Below are positions 12,192 through 23,070 of a stretch of 62,166 nucleotides of DNA, piece after piece. This stretch comes from Scleroderma bovista (Eukaryota; Basidiomycota; Agaricomycetes; Boletales; Sclerodermataceae). The notes under the pieces were generated by a model. The model had not been told where the DNA came from and made no database searches. It saw only the letters and a program-made list of their open reading frames with translations. The stretch spans positions 1-62,166 of the forward strand of contig JAYMGJ010000611.1 of assembly GCA_037178675.1 (NCBI GenBank). The letters run 5' to 3'. Position numbers and translations under genes: made by a program. Position 1 is the first letter of the stretch, and the number at the start of each line of letters is the position of its first letter.

Positions 12192-13724
12192 CTACGACAC
12201 AACAAGATGAAGAGCACACACCAATCGCAGCGACTCATTCAGTACCCCAGAGAGGACAATTCCTGCCAAAGGAACATCTACCCATTCTAATTTACAAAGT
12301 CCATGCAGCGCCTCATACAGTATGGTAACTATACTCCCGGCCTCAGGAAGTGCAGTTACCTCCCCTTCATCCTGGCCAGGGTTATAGAACGCAAACCTGA
12401 CCAACAACATTGGCGTGTTCATATTTCGTCTCGCTTTGAGCCATCGAACTAGGCCATCCAGAAAATCCAGATACCATGTTCCTACGTCACGAATTGTCAA
12501 ACTTTCCAGATGTGGCCAGTGAACTGCGGTAATTGAACCATTGTTAAGTGAGAATAGCGATATCGCGGCCCTCGGACGAGACAGATCTACGTGACGGGCA
12601 GCAGGGAATGCAAATGGGACAGCTGCACTGGGACCCTCGAATCCTTCTAAAACAAGGCGAGCGACATTTGGGAATTTGGGAGTACGAGTCTCGAGTATAT
12701 TGTAATCCATCCTTGAGCCATGTTCGAAGTAGGCAAGTTTGGGAGCCACAATGGCCTGTATTAGCACACTGGACTCTGCTGTTTTGGAAACAAAAGTTTC
12801 AAGCAATGGCAAATGGATGCTGTTTGGCCTTAGCTGTATGCCTCTTTGCCACTCCCACCGAGAGATGACAAGTGACGTTAACTTCTGCAGAGAAGAGCGC
12901 TGGAGAATTGACAGGACGTCCGCACCGAAGAGATCAAGGGAAAGTGATGTGACACCGGGTGGTACATCGAACACAGATGAACGGACGACATGTCCTTCCA
13001 GCCCAAGGTGTTCTAGACGAGGGCAGCTTCCAGAATAGAACTGCGACAACATTGATGGAGGATGGTCCTGGCAAATGCTTCTGATCGAAAGGTGTGTGAG
13101 AGAGGGATACGTCGTACATTCCATCATCGTCAGCATGTTCTTTAACAAGGCATGATTGACAGAATGGATGACGAGGCTGCGCCAGCGATGTGCACACGGA
13201 ATAAGGACGTCCAGCACTGTGTTCAGTAAGGGCTCGGTCCGTAGTTGAAGCTCGATATCAAGGGGTAATTCAGAGCTCCTAGTCACGTGTGTCTTCAGTC
13301 CCAGGAGTGACACTGTTCTCTCGGTGACTCTGATGGTTGTCCAGAGACTGGGGCAATACAGTGCCAGGTCCCTCCAGCGACGTGATACACCCGCTAACTC
13401 TAGCCCGGATTGACAAACGGAAAGTTTGAAGATTTGCATAAGAAGCTCATTGGGGAGGCGATCGATGGGAGCAGGTACTTTCATGGCGAGTTTTGACCTC
13501 TGCACTTGAATAGCAGCGCGGACATGGCAAAGTTTCTGTACAAGTTCCTGTTCTTGTTTCTCCAGCCGCGCCAGTTCGACGCGTGTTTCTGCGAGCTCGC
13601 TACTAGCATACTGAATGCTATCAGAATACATAATAATGCGACATCGAGTGCTTACCACATTCATCGATGAGAGAACTTCGTGGGTTTCCTGTTCGACCAA
13701 TTTGATCGAGGCCGGCCTCAGCAT
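12192..13724 (-). CDS. F-box domain protein with leucine-rich C-terminal region
   Basis: An open frame of 510 codons without an obvious intron. Near residues 45-85 is a short coiled coil (ELAETRVELARLEKQEQELV). An F-box-like motif follows (APIDRLPNELLMQIFKLSV, then VSRRWRDLALYCPSLWTTI). The rest is made of irregular Leu-rich strands typical of the F-box families that are greatly expanded in Agaricomycetes. Such proteins usually bind Skp1 through the F-box and recruit targets to an SCF ubiquitin ligase; the target here is unknown. A possible 38-nt intron near 13620-13660 (GTAAGC...GATAG) is rejected in this model because it would break the frame, but a shorter N-terminus starting elsewhere cannot be excluded. 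Confidence 0.75.
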   Translation of the reverse strand: MLRPASIKLVEQETHEVLSSMNVVSTRCRIIMYSDSIQYASSELAETRVELARLEKQEQELVQKLCHVRAAIQVQRSKLAMKVPAPIDRLPNELLMQIFKLSVCQSGLELAGVSRRWRDLALYCPSLWTTIRVTERTVSLLGLKTHVTRSSELPLDIELQLRTEPLLNTVLDVLIPCAHRWRSLVIHSVNHALLKNMLTMMECTTYPSLTHLSIRSICQDHPPSMLSQFYSGSCPRLEHLGLEGHVVRSSVFDVPPGVTSLSLDLFGADVLSILQRSSLQKLTSLVISRWEWQRGIQLRPNSIHLPLLETFVSKTAESSVLIQAIVAPKLAYFEHGSRMDYNILETRTPKFPNVARLVLEGFEGPSAAVPFAFPAARHVDLSRPRAAISLFSLNNGSITAVHWPHLESLTIRDVGTWYLDFLDGLVRWLKARRNMNTPMLLVRFAFYNPGQDEGEVTALPEAGSIVTILYEALHGLCKLEWVDVPLAGIVLSGVLNESLRLVCALHLVVS

Positions 13725-14368
13725 TGAACAGGTGGCAGGGAGACTGGATGTAAAAGGGACAAAGTAGATGCGGTTGCGGCTCAGGACGCCTCCATGTGCT
13801 TGCTAATCTTTGTACATCGAACCCATATAACCGACTCCTTATCATACGACTTCCTTACCTCCCAACTTGGTTCGCAGTCCCCATGCTTAGCTATTAGTAC
13901 ATGATATCACAGGGACCTATCTGTCATATAATTCGTTGTATTATCTTGAAGACGGAATCCTACCTCAGTCTTGCCTCACCTGGAAGCCTATAATTTCAAA
14001 ACCACCAACTTTCCAAGAATATCCTTGAGGAGCAAACCCACGACCGGAAAACAAAGCTCAAGGCTGATTTGCAGACGAAGACCAGCTCTGGTTGAGGTCC
14101 TATTGTACATTCAAATATTTACGACTCTGCGCAGTCTTGTAGATCTAAGCACCCCTGGTCATTGTCTCAGGTATCTTCCTTCCGCGAACCCACCATCGTG
14201 CGGAGCTCTCCCCCTGGCATCGCGCTACCGAGCTAATTAAGTAATGGATAGTCTTCGTGTCGGTCCTATCCAAGTGGCATTCTTCGTTTGTTCTTACTGT
14301 CACTCCCGACTGTTGGATCGCGAACACTCTTTCCTTGTAAACTACACTTAGTAGACGGGTCACAACGC
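13725..14368. other. Intergenic: F-box gene promoter and HBS1 3' flank
   Basis: About 640 bp between the start of the minus-strand F-box gene and the stop of HBS1. Only short frames on both strands, and no motif or repeat that I can support. Confidence 0.45.
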
Positions 14369-17300
14369 TCATTCGATTATGCTAAGGATAATACCTGCGA
14401 GAGTGAATCGGACGAAGTGGTGCACGTGATGTTGTGGCTTACCTGCGGCGATGGTCTCGCCACCATGTCTAACCAAGACCCTTCCCATATCCTTGTTAAT
14501 GGAAAATGGCTCTAGTGGAATTGGGCGCGCGGCAGCGGATGGTGCTGACAATGTACCACCCCTCAGAGCGATCTGAACCTCAGCAGACATGCCTTTGGAT
14601 AAAACACTGCAGAAAGGATGAGATAAGTAGCCAGCTCACGAAGCACGAAACTTGCCGTGGACTCTTCTTTATCACAGAGCCAGATGATCGATCAAGCGAG
14701 ACAATCAACTTTGAGATTGTCGCTGGGACATCTCGCGAGTGATGGAATAGCTCAATCTATGCAGGTACATCCGAATTCAGTCTTTGATCAGCGCCAAAGG
14801 ACAAGTAAACGCACGCACCGAAGTACCATTTGTGATTGGCACCTGGATATCAAAGATGATGATCCTTGCAATGAATACTGTAGCGAGTGGTACAAGATTT
14901 CCCGGTGAACACAGGACACTCCCGATGTTGAGATGGATGGGGTCAATGGATGTCAAGTATAAAGTAGCATTGGAACCAGCTGCAGCCCACGATACGTTAT
15001 TTTCGTCGATGTTGATGGCTGCAGGTATTCTGAGCTCAAGAAAATTAACTAAGGAAACAGAACTTACATTTGATAATCGCAGTTTCGTCCCCCGGCAGCA
15101 CTCGTACGCGCTCTCCGACTTGCACGACTCCACCACATATTTTGCCACTAACACCAGTACCAGAGCTCTGCCCTTTAAAGACATTGCAGATGGGAATTCG
15201 GAGTGGCGACTCTATATCACGAGGAGGTGGTTCTAGTTTATCTAAGAAACGTCATCGAGGGCGAATGAATGCTCTAACCAAAAATCCTACCCAGCAGGTC
15301 CACTAACGTAGGGCCCTTGTACCACCTTGACAATGCAGACGCCTCGGGAGAGTTTCGATCCACCAAATTAACGCCAAGCATGGCACCAACAGGAACGAAC
15401 CCCATCTTGGAAGGATGGAAACCCGATTGACTGAGGAAGCCTTTTAAGAGGTCGCATATGTCTTCATACCTCTCCTGCGACCAAGTGACCTGTACAATGT
15501 ATGTTGACGGGATAGGATACAATATTATCGATTTCTATTTAATCATCGACGTACCTGATCTAATTTGTTCACTGCAACGATAAGTTGGGAAACACCCAGG
15601 CTTCGGACGAGTAATATATGTTCTCGCGTTTGTCCACCTCGATCAAAGCCAGCCTCGAACTCTCCAGTGGCTGCATCAACGACGAGGAGTGCACAATCAG
15701 CTTGCGAAGCACCAGAGATCATATTCGGTATAAAGTCCTTGTGTCCGGGCGCATCAAGAATGGTGACCTGTCGATGTGGCGTTGTGAGGGATTGGAGCGC
15801 AATATCCATTGTGATTCCTCTGCGTTGAAAAAATTAACAATGTGTAACTCAGGGAGTAGATGCTATACCGTTTACGTTCTTCCGTCGTTCCATCCAACCC
15901 CCATGCCCAACTGAAACTGCTCTTCCCAAGTTTGCTGCTTCCTCGCTCGTTGTTGATACGGGTCTTCTCATCGAGGCGTCCAAGTTCATACAGGAGCCGA
16001 CCCATAAGAGTAGACTTCCCAGCGTCTACGTGTCCTGAAGCTTCATCAGACCCAACCAATAAGGTAAAACTCATCACCCTACCAATAACCACCAGACTAA
16101 TCGACTTCTTATCCTTTCCTGAGCTTCCAATGAGCTTCCTAGCCTCTTCCAATAACTTCTCTCGTTCCAATGCCATCTTGGGAGGCGGTTCATCAATACG
16201 CACGAAATCTTCCTTTGGAGCCAGATTCAATGCTGCAACGTCAAATAGTCTCTGATCAAAACCCCCACTACTTCTTCGAGACGGCGTCCCATCTCCTTGT
16301 TTCTTCGAAGAATTTGTAACACCACCTGCTTTCCTCGACGATTTAACTGGCGACATAATAGGAGACATAGCCCGGGATGCAGGAGTGGTATATCCTGAAG
16401 ACGACGTCCCCTTCTTCTGCTGAGTGGCCTTCTGCGCCTTCTCGCGTTCTTTGATAGCTGCGATAGCAAGTTTATGAATCAGCATCAAAATTCCATTCAA
16501 TGGCAACAAATTACAACTACAAATCATCAGCACAGTCAAAACAAGAGGAATAAGCGGACAGTCAGTATAATAGAAGTAAAAAAATATCAATAGAAAGATG
16601 GTGTCATCGCCGCTGAGCCAAGGAAGTACCCCGACGGGCATTGAAAACGACGTCGTCTGGACTAGGGACATCAAACGCGAAAGCCGAGTGGATCGACATG
16701 TCTGGGAAGTTAAATTTTGTGCGAGAGTATTTCGACTGTCCTTTGAGGTCCAGGTCAAGCGTTGACTTGCTCTGAGAACAAGATGTCTGGTATACGTCAA
16801 CAAGTTTCAGTTCCTCTCTCCCATATCTGGGGGTTTTGCTGTGTTTGTCCTTGGCTTCGGGAGACGTTAGAGGATCACTGAGAAGTAAGGAGGCGAATGC
16901 CGAAGGTGACGCACGGGATCGACTTGACTGTGACAGGAAAAGCGGAGACGGGGAGGGGATGTTTCCCTCGTCATCCGTCGCACTGGAATGAGAAGGGGGT
17001 CTAGTTTTCCCCTTCTTCACTTTCTGCGCCAACTTAGACTGCTTGGTTTCGTTACTGGGCATCTGTACTAGAGGGATTGGTGGCGGCCCATGCGACGTTG
17101 AAAGACTTCGAAGAGTTTGATAAGATGTGGTGATGGCAGTGGTGGCAGTAGCTCCGTTGGCGATTGGCGTCAAATACTCCGTGTGGGGCTTTGGCAGAGG
17201 AACTGGGGAAGAAGATGGGATAGACTTCGGAATGAGAGGTACAGATGCATTAGCTTTTGCCTGAGCAAGCTTTGCGAGTTTAGACTGTGGGCGTAATTTC

Positions 17301-19107
17301 GCGCTGGCCTCTCCAGACATGACCGGCAAGTCGAAAGTTCCGTTGAGGTTTGTAGAAGGTTCCGCAGGTTTGACTGTGGAAATAGAAGAAGTCTCAGATA
17401 GATCCTTTGCTTGGACCTTAGGCGTCGTTTCACGATCATGGACCTCCAATTCCATCGCTGTGCGAATCGCCCTCCGTACATGAGACGACATCGACGACGT
17501 TGTCGTGGATGGCGGTTTGATCGACGAAACTGATTTCTCCGAAGGTGTGAGGATGCCCCGGGCGGTCCTGCTGGACTTCTCCGACACCTCTGAGGGGGGT
17601 GGCTTGGCAGATGTAGTTCGTGAAGCGTACGAGAGCCGAGACTCGGTAGATGGTCGCAAAGCAGGGTATGTAAGGATGGATGTAGTCTCTAGGGCTGATG
17701 AACGCGAGCTCGAGATTGTACTGGCTCGTGAACTGGCTAGTGTCGCCAGCTTCGATCGTTTCGGAGGATGTTGACGAGGGTGGAAGTCTTTTTCGGGTGG
17801 GGGTGGCGCAACATCACTGGCTTTTGACGAGGAATCGGGAATATCTGGAATAGTGTCCACAGGAGGAACCAACACACTAGGCGCCCGAGGAGACATGGTC
17901 ACATCCGACTTATCCGACCCCGTTTCTGTACTAGGAGCTGACGGCGCGGAATCGTAGATCGACAGCCGCTGGATCGCTGAAGAAGATGGGGAAGGTGGTA
18001 TGTCATTTGGATCTAGAGGCTGTGTGGGACTGAGCATATCTGAAGAGTCCGCTGAACGACGATCTGCACTATGTTGGCCACGGGAATCACTGGAACAAAA
18101 CCCTGACTCACTTATAACTTGGCCATACGAGGATGTGGTGTCCGTCAATAACGAACCACGGGCGTTGAACCGTCCAGAAGGCAAGTGGCGAGAAGGCTCA
18201 GTCCGCTCGGTAAGTTCCGTTATGGTGCTGAGCCGTGAGGCACGGGCCATAACACCCATAGGTGCGTCCTCAAGATCCATTTCTGGACCATATTCGACAT
18301 ATTCCTGTGGGGAATAATCCAGTTGATAGTGGCCCTGCTGTGCCAAGACGATTAGGGGAACGCGAGGGCGTTCTATATCCTCGGTATAAACCCCTGTTTG
18401 GCCAGCCGAATAGCGCGAATCATATTGATGGGATGCATCCTGTCCATTCGTGGGCACTAAAAAAAGGAATGAATCATAGTAAATATGGGCCATTCCTCTG
18501 TCAACCAGAAGGGAGATGATAAATGAGCGACATGCACCTTCCTGTCCGTCATCTCTGCGGCGAAAACGGCTCCACCAGTGGGATTTAGAACGTGGGGAAG
18601 TGACAATATACGAACGAAGCAAAAGCAAAACTACTTCTAAAAAGAACGGACCAACGATGGCCTACCTTTGCGCTCCTTTGCTGCAATCCTCCTTTCTTGT
18701 TCGTCTGATGCCTCGGCGTAAGTAGCACGAAAAGAAGTCGGGGAAGACAGCACACCGTATAAACAGGACAATGCTTTCTCCACGTCGAAATAATAATCCC
18801 ATAAGGCATCCTTGATGACTCCATCGTCGAGGCCGGACGTAGCTTCGTCACCCATAACAGCGCGGACATGCCCCAACCCAGATTCTAATTGGGCTGAGAA
18901 CGCGAAGCCAGAGAAGTTAATACCTGTGTATGATGGTAGAAGACAGAAGCATACCATATTGTTCATCAGTCAAGTCGTCTCCTCCATCCGAAAGCGCATC
19001 ATCGTCCAACTCATCTGATCATGACTGCGATCAGTTTCCACCTGGAAACACAATCCAATCGACCCACCTTGCAGGTTCATATTTCGTACAAGCCTATGTC
19101 GTGACAT
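14369..19107 (-). CDS. HBS1: HBS1-type translational GTPase with a SKI7-like internal exon
   Basis: HBS1 is an eRF3/EF-Tu-like GTPase that works with Dom34/Pelota to rescue stalled ribosomes. The N-terminus [20 protein letters not shown], then [20 protein letters not shown], is the HBS1 N-terminal domain. The GTPase domain shows G1 GHVDAGKST (split by an intron in the glycine codon), GITMDIA, G3 DAPGHKDF and G4 NKLD. Two beta-barrel domains follow ([29 protein letters not shown], then IILSIIE at the stop). A 1827-nt exon (16630-18456) supplies a long Ser/Pro linker and ends in [13 protein letters not shown], like the exosome-binding motif of SKI7/HBS1L variant 3 as I remember it. It starts and ends in the same phase, so it can be skipped without changing frame. 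The start is 147 bp from the divergent mtSSB gene. Exon edges near 18540-18690 are the least certain. Confidence 0.88.
16458..16629 (-). other. Long HBS1 intron whose retention ends a SKI7-like short product
   Basis: The intron runs from donor GTACTT (16629) to an acceptor ending TATCGCAG (16458). At 172 nt it is about three times the length of its neighbours. Removing it joins NARR to AIKEREKAQ. Reading into it adds GTSLAQRR and a stop at 16604-16606, which would give a short protein with the N-terminal domain, the linker and the PSPDD motif but no GTPase domain. This is seen in the sequence; that both products are made is inference. Confidence 0.5.
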
Positions 19108-19254
19108 GGTGCGATATAATACAGATATACAGTGTCTTGAGGGAGAGAGTACGAAAAGTCACTCCAGCCTAGTCCATACGGACCCAGAGTAAACACGTAC
19201 AAACACCGGCATTGGAGTCGTTCTTCACTTACAGCTGAGACGCGTCTGGTCATC
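19108..19254. promoter_or_regulatory. Short shared promoter region, HBS1 and mtSSB
   Basis: Only 147 bp separate the start codons of divergent HBS1 and the mitochondrial SSB gene, so both 5' untranslated regions and any core promoter must lie here. I see no clear TATA box. Confidence 0.5.
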
Positions 19255-19889
19255 ATGTTCTCTGCTGCGAGACAAGCATTTTCAAACGCACAGCGACGTG
19301 TAGGTCCTTTGTTGTCACCAAAGAACCGGTTTATCAATCTTGCAATAGGCTTTTTCCACCACTTCGTCGCGTTCATATGATGTAGCCAAACTTATCCTCA
19401 TCGGCAGGTTAGGCAAAGACCCTGAAGTTCGCACAACGAAGAGTGACAGGGAATACGTCTCGTGAGTCTCCGAGCATCCAAGACTTACTTCATTTACACT
19501 ACTTGCTCAGGTACACTGTCGCGACGACCAACTATCCTCCTCCCCCTCCTAACCCAGACGGCTGTGAGTCTCAGTTATACCAGCGCACCTCTCAACACAT
19601 ACACATTTAAATGTCAGCTCGTCAGGAGGCGGGAACATCCTGGCACAATATCATTTCCTTTAGCCCTGCACAAAATATTTATCTCAAGACCTTGAATAAA
19701 GGTGCCCAAGTGTACGTCGAAGCAAACTTCGAGTTACGGGAGCCCGATGTGAACGCCGATTCCTCGACGCCTGCCGGACAAAGACAGATTTTCCTGAGAC
19801 ACGGTATGGCCTTGTTATATCCTGTTTCTTTTACTCAACGTTGGTCAGAATCGATCCGGGTTATCAGAGCTCCGCCTTCACAGAATTAG
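19255..19889 (+). CDS. RIM1: Mitochondrial single-stranded DNA-binding protein (Rim1-like)
   Basis: An OB-fold protein that coats single-stranded mitochondrial DNA during replication. Exon 1 (19255-19299) encodes the start of a mitochondrial presequence, MFSAARQAFSNAQRR. After a 49-nt intron the second exon gives AFSTTSSRSYDVAKLILIGR, and then LGKDPEVRTTKSDREYVSYT, the classic SSB first strand. Further exons give VATTNYPPPPPNPDG, TSWHNIISFSPAQNIYLK, KGAQVYVEANFELREPD and, last, RQIFLRHESIRVIRAP with the stop at 19887-19889. Length and order match bacterial-type mtSSB. The gene is divergent from HBS1 and convergent with the UPF0303 gene (72 bp between stops). Confidence 0.9.
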
Positions 19890-19961
19890 GCCTTCCTCTG
19901 GCTGAGTAGATACCTGATCATTCCGCGTAGTTACTCGTATCGTGTCATTATTGAACCTGTC

Positions 19962-20861
19962 TCAGTCAGCTAACTCGAAAGAACTACGGCGAAGGAGTGT
20001 CTCTTCATGGCCAGTTTCCCTCCTCTGAATGTAGTGGGCATCACTGGCGTGGAGCTCAGAGGAATGCTGTCCCCGGAGCTCTGGGTTTGCAACTGTAGGA
20101 ATAGGCATTTCTGTAGGAGCCAGGGAGGAGTATGATAGTCTTGAGCCTGTCACGGTTTCTCCCCTCATCTTGTGCAGATAATCCCGAATAGTATTTGAAA
20201 CAATCTAGCAGTGAAGTGGATAAGGCGGCTATGTAGTAGCTCACAAACGCACCTTGTGATCCTCATAACTGACCCCAGAGTAGCAAGCAGCGATAGCTAT
20301 TGGGCAACATGGTGCATTCTTGGGTTCAATTAGCGTACAGTTCAGTGATGCGTGACGGTCCAAGGCCCACCTCTAGCCAGATTGGAAACGCTGCAACAAC
20401 TATGAGCTTGGCAGATTCACGCATGATAGCCACAGTAGCCACCAACCTCCTCCGTAAACCGCAACGCCAGCATCGAAACCCATTTGCTTTGCCGTCTTTC
20501 CCATTGCGCTCATACCTTTCTCAATATAATAGCTCGAGTGGCTTGTCCTTTTCACAACATCGATCATGCCCTGAAGACAGGCCCAGCTGTCCAGGCTGAC
20601 GTCTCCTGCACCAGAAGGATGTCCCAAGTCCCCTACAGTGCACGCAAATAACGTATGCCCGCCAATGGTTTGTATGGAGATCACCATTCCTTTGCCTTTT
20701 CCATGGCGAGTACTTGCTCGAAACCGCTTGCGAATGGACAGTCCGATGGTTATCGCATCATTTGCGGTAAAGCTCGGAAAGCGGTAGCTGGTTTCGTCTG
20801 AGAGTGCTTGATTGGCTATTTCGGCATCGGAGGGCATTACAGCGTGAATGCCAGAGTACAT
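19962..20861 (-). CDS. UPF0303 / heme-degrading-like domain protein
   Basis: The central exon gives SFTANDAITIGLSIRKRFRA, then KGMVISIQTIGGHTLFACTV and WACLQGMIDVVKRTSHSSYY, the pattern of the UPF0303 (HbpS-like/Haem_degrading) family, to which yeast YBR137W belongs. Later exons give AFPIWLE, then PCCPIAIAACYSGVSYEDHK and IVSNTIRDYLHKMRGE, matching the usual family ending, followed by an extra Ser-rich tail of about 50 residues to the stop at 19962-19964. Family members are small alpha/beta proteins; yeast YBR137W has been linked to tail-anchored protein delivery, and bacterial relatives bind heme. The role here is not known. The start could be the ATG at 20859-20861 or one eight codons later. 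Confidence 0.75.
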
Positions 20862-21315
20862 TGGGTTGTCAAGGGTTGAAGACTGCGACTCGGGGTGAAG
20901 GTGTAGTGGTTACGCGATCTCTGAAGCGGCACTTTTATACTGAACATTAGCCATGCATGGACTCCATGGCGTGAGGGCAATGAACACGGTATTGCATACG
21001 CGATAGTATAGGACCCAAAGTCGATCGATGTCGGCATATGGCCAGAGCGAACAGAACTCGTCAACGAACGAAACAACCGTCTCATGCAGTTCCCTTCAGA
21101 GCTTAAAACGTCAAGTGTGCATGAGGACGAATGCTAAGTTGCTTCCGCTTCTTCTGATTTGGTTCAAGAATTCTTCGTAGAGGGACATTTTAGTACATTT
21201 GTATGGAAGTACATACAGTTGTATAATGTATTAGCAGGCTCGTGGACTAGGACAACTATTTCACGTGATTCGAACGCAGAGTTTCGGACGTAGCGATTTC
21301 AATGTTATACCATTC
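20862..21315. promoter_or_regulatory. Divergent intergenic region, UPF0303 and PEX12
   Basis: 454 bp between two start codons pointing away from each other. It holds only short frames and no recognisable repeat, and is presumably the shared promoter region. Confidence 0.4.
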
Positions 21316-22688
21316 ATGGAGTTCTTCAATGACATTGGTGGAGACCCACTCAAGCCCTCTCTTTTCGAGTTGATCGCCCAGGAACAACTTCGGGACCTCT
21401 TACAGCCAGCCTTGAAGTATGCACTAGCGGTAGGCTTCGTTCTCAACTCCACCCATATCATACCCATACCAACAGGTATTTGCGCAACGTTACCCGCGTT
21501 ATTTGATTCGCATCGTAAACCGACATGAAGAGTTCTACGCGATGGTCATGTTCTTCGTGGAACGGTATTATCTTCTGAAATACAGTAAGCATTCGTTCAT
21601 AGGTTGTGGTTGGAATTAACACTGCTCTAATTACACCTTCAGATGCATCCTTTGCGGAGAAATTCTATGGTCTCAAGCGCCGGAGAAAAGCTTGGATACC
21701 GATAGAACGATCAAATGCAGCAGTCGGTGGTGTGCCTCCTGGAGAGAAGCTCAGAGACAGGGAAATATGGCGCTCCCTTTTCTTTTTGGTTCGTGCTTCG
21801 TGAGCTGGGACACAATACAAGTTTTCAAGCTGATTAGGTTGCCGTTCCATACGTCAGAGCGAAAGCGCACGATTACTACGAGCTGCTAGGGGGAGGTGTG
21901 TCCCTGGACATCCTGGGAGAAAACGAAGATAGCCAAAATGGCCGAGATAGTAGTGATGGGGTACGAGACAAGATTGAGGCATTCATTGACTCGCTCACTC
22001 AAATTTTCTCCATTGCAGAGCCTGGCGAGTCGCTGGCATCGAGCCTACAAGACCTTTTTCCCCTGGGTGAACATTTCATTTGAAGTGGTATTGCTCGCAT
22101 ACAATGTGGCGTATCTGTTTGAACGCACTCCGTTCTATCGCCCGTGGTTGGCCTGGGTAGGGGTTGATCTACGCAGACTGGGAGCTGAAGACTTCGTAAG
22201 TGGATAGGCCCTTTTCCAGAACAGTCGCTCTGATAGGATCCCAATAGCTTATGAACAGTGCTAGGCAGGAAGCACGTCCGAATGGAAAACGAGACATCAT
22301 GAAGAGACTACACACACTTCTGACACGCTCACCACGGATGATCTTGGATTCCCTGAGATTCTTATTGCCAACTGCTATCTTCTTTATTAAGTTCCTGGAG
22401 TGGTGGTATTCCCCGGGGTCTCCTGCACGTGCACTGTCAAGTTCCCCTCTTGGTCCAGCAGTTCCACCCCCATGCATCCTCCCACCACACCCAGACGGAC
22501 TACCTGTGGATAACATGACGTTTGGGCATTGCCCACTGTGTAAGAACTCCATCAACAACGCTACCGCACTTCCATCTGGTTACGTGTTCTGCTATCGATG
22601 TGCCTTCGAACACGTTGAGCACCATGGAAATTGTCCCGTCACGTTGTTACCCACCAAGGTCTGGCAGTTGAGAAAAGTGCTCGTTTGA
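21316..22688 (+). CDS. PEX12: Peroxisomal RING ubiquitin ligase subunit PEX12
   Basis: PEX12 forms, with PEX2 and PEX10, the peroxisomal membrane ligase that ubiquitinates the import receptor PEX5. The start (21316) gives MEFFNDIGG, then KPSLFELIAQEQLRDLLQPA, the usual N-terminal motif. Later exons give VFAQRYPRYLIRIVNRHEEF, YLLKYNASFAEKFYGLKR, the hallmark NAAVGGVPPGEKLRDREI and KTFFPWVNISFEVVLLAYNV. The hydrophobic segments fit a multi-pass membrane protein. The C-terminal zinc finger is CPLCKN followed by YVFCYRCAFEHVEHHGNCPV. It has fewer metal ligands than a standard RING, as expected for PEX12. Six or so short introns are present. Length is close to the family norm. Confidence 0.9.
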
Positions 22689-23070
22689 CCACCCGATCTC
22701 TATCATTGGATAACGGGCCCACGCATTAATGAGCCCTGTTGCCTATTGGCATCCCCCCGATCTTCGGCACTGGGCTCCTTGGGAAAGCAGATGGGAGGGT
22801 GGAGTTGATTAGACACATCTTAGCGAATCCACGCTACCGTACTTACTCTTCTTCTATGCACTTGCATAGTATGTAGTATATACATAGTCGAAGTAGCATC
22901 TGACATTCGGCTGTAGCTTTGTATTGATCAGATTTCCTTGAAAACTACCAACATGGTTTGAACAACAATTATTTGACAGTCATCTTTCGACGTCAACCCC
23001 TCAGCCTCCCCCGACACAGTCGATCTTGTTATCTTCTTGGCAGCCAGTGATACGGTAGCCATCTAGTGTT
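22689..23070. other. Intergenic between PEX12 and PHO81
   Basis: About 380 bp between two genes on the same strand. It has an AT-rich stretch near 22860-22900 (repeated tatgtag/tatacatag-like words) but no gene or clear element. It presumably contains the PHO81 promoter. Confidence 0.4.

Noticed and set aside
13620..13660. A GTAAGC...GATAG intron near the start of the F-box gene
   Set aside because: It is 38 nt, shorter than other introns here, and removing it shifts the frame away from the F-box; the unspliced frame is open through the whole gene.
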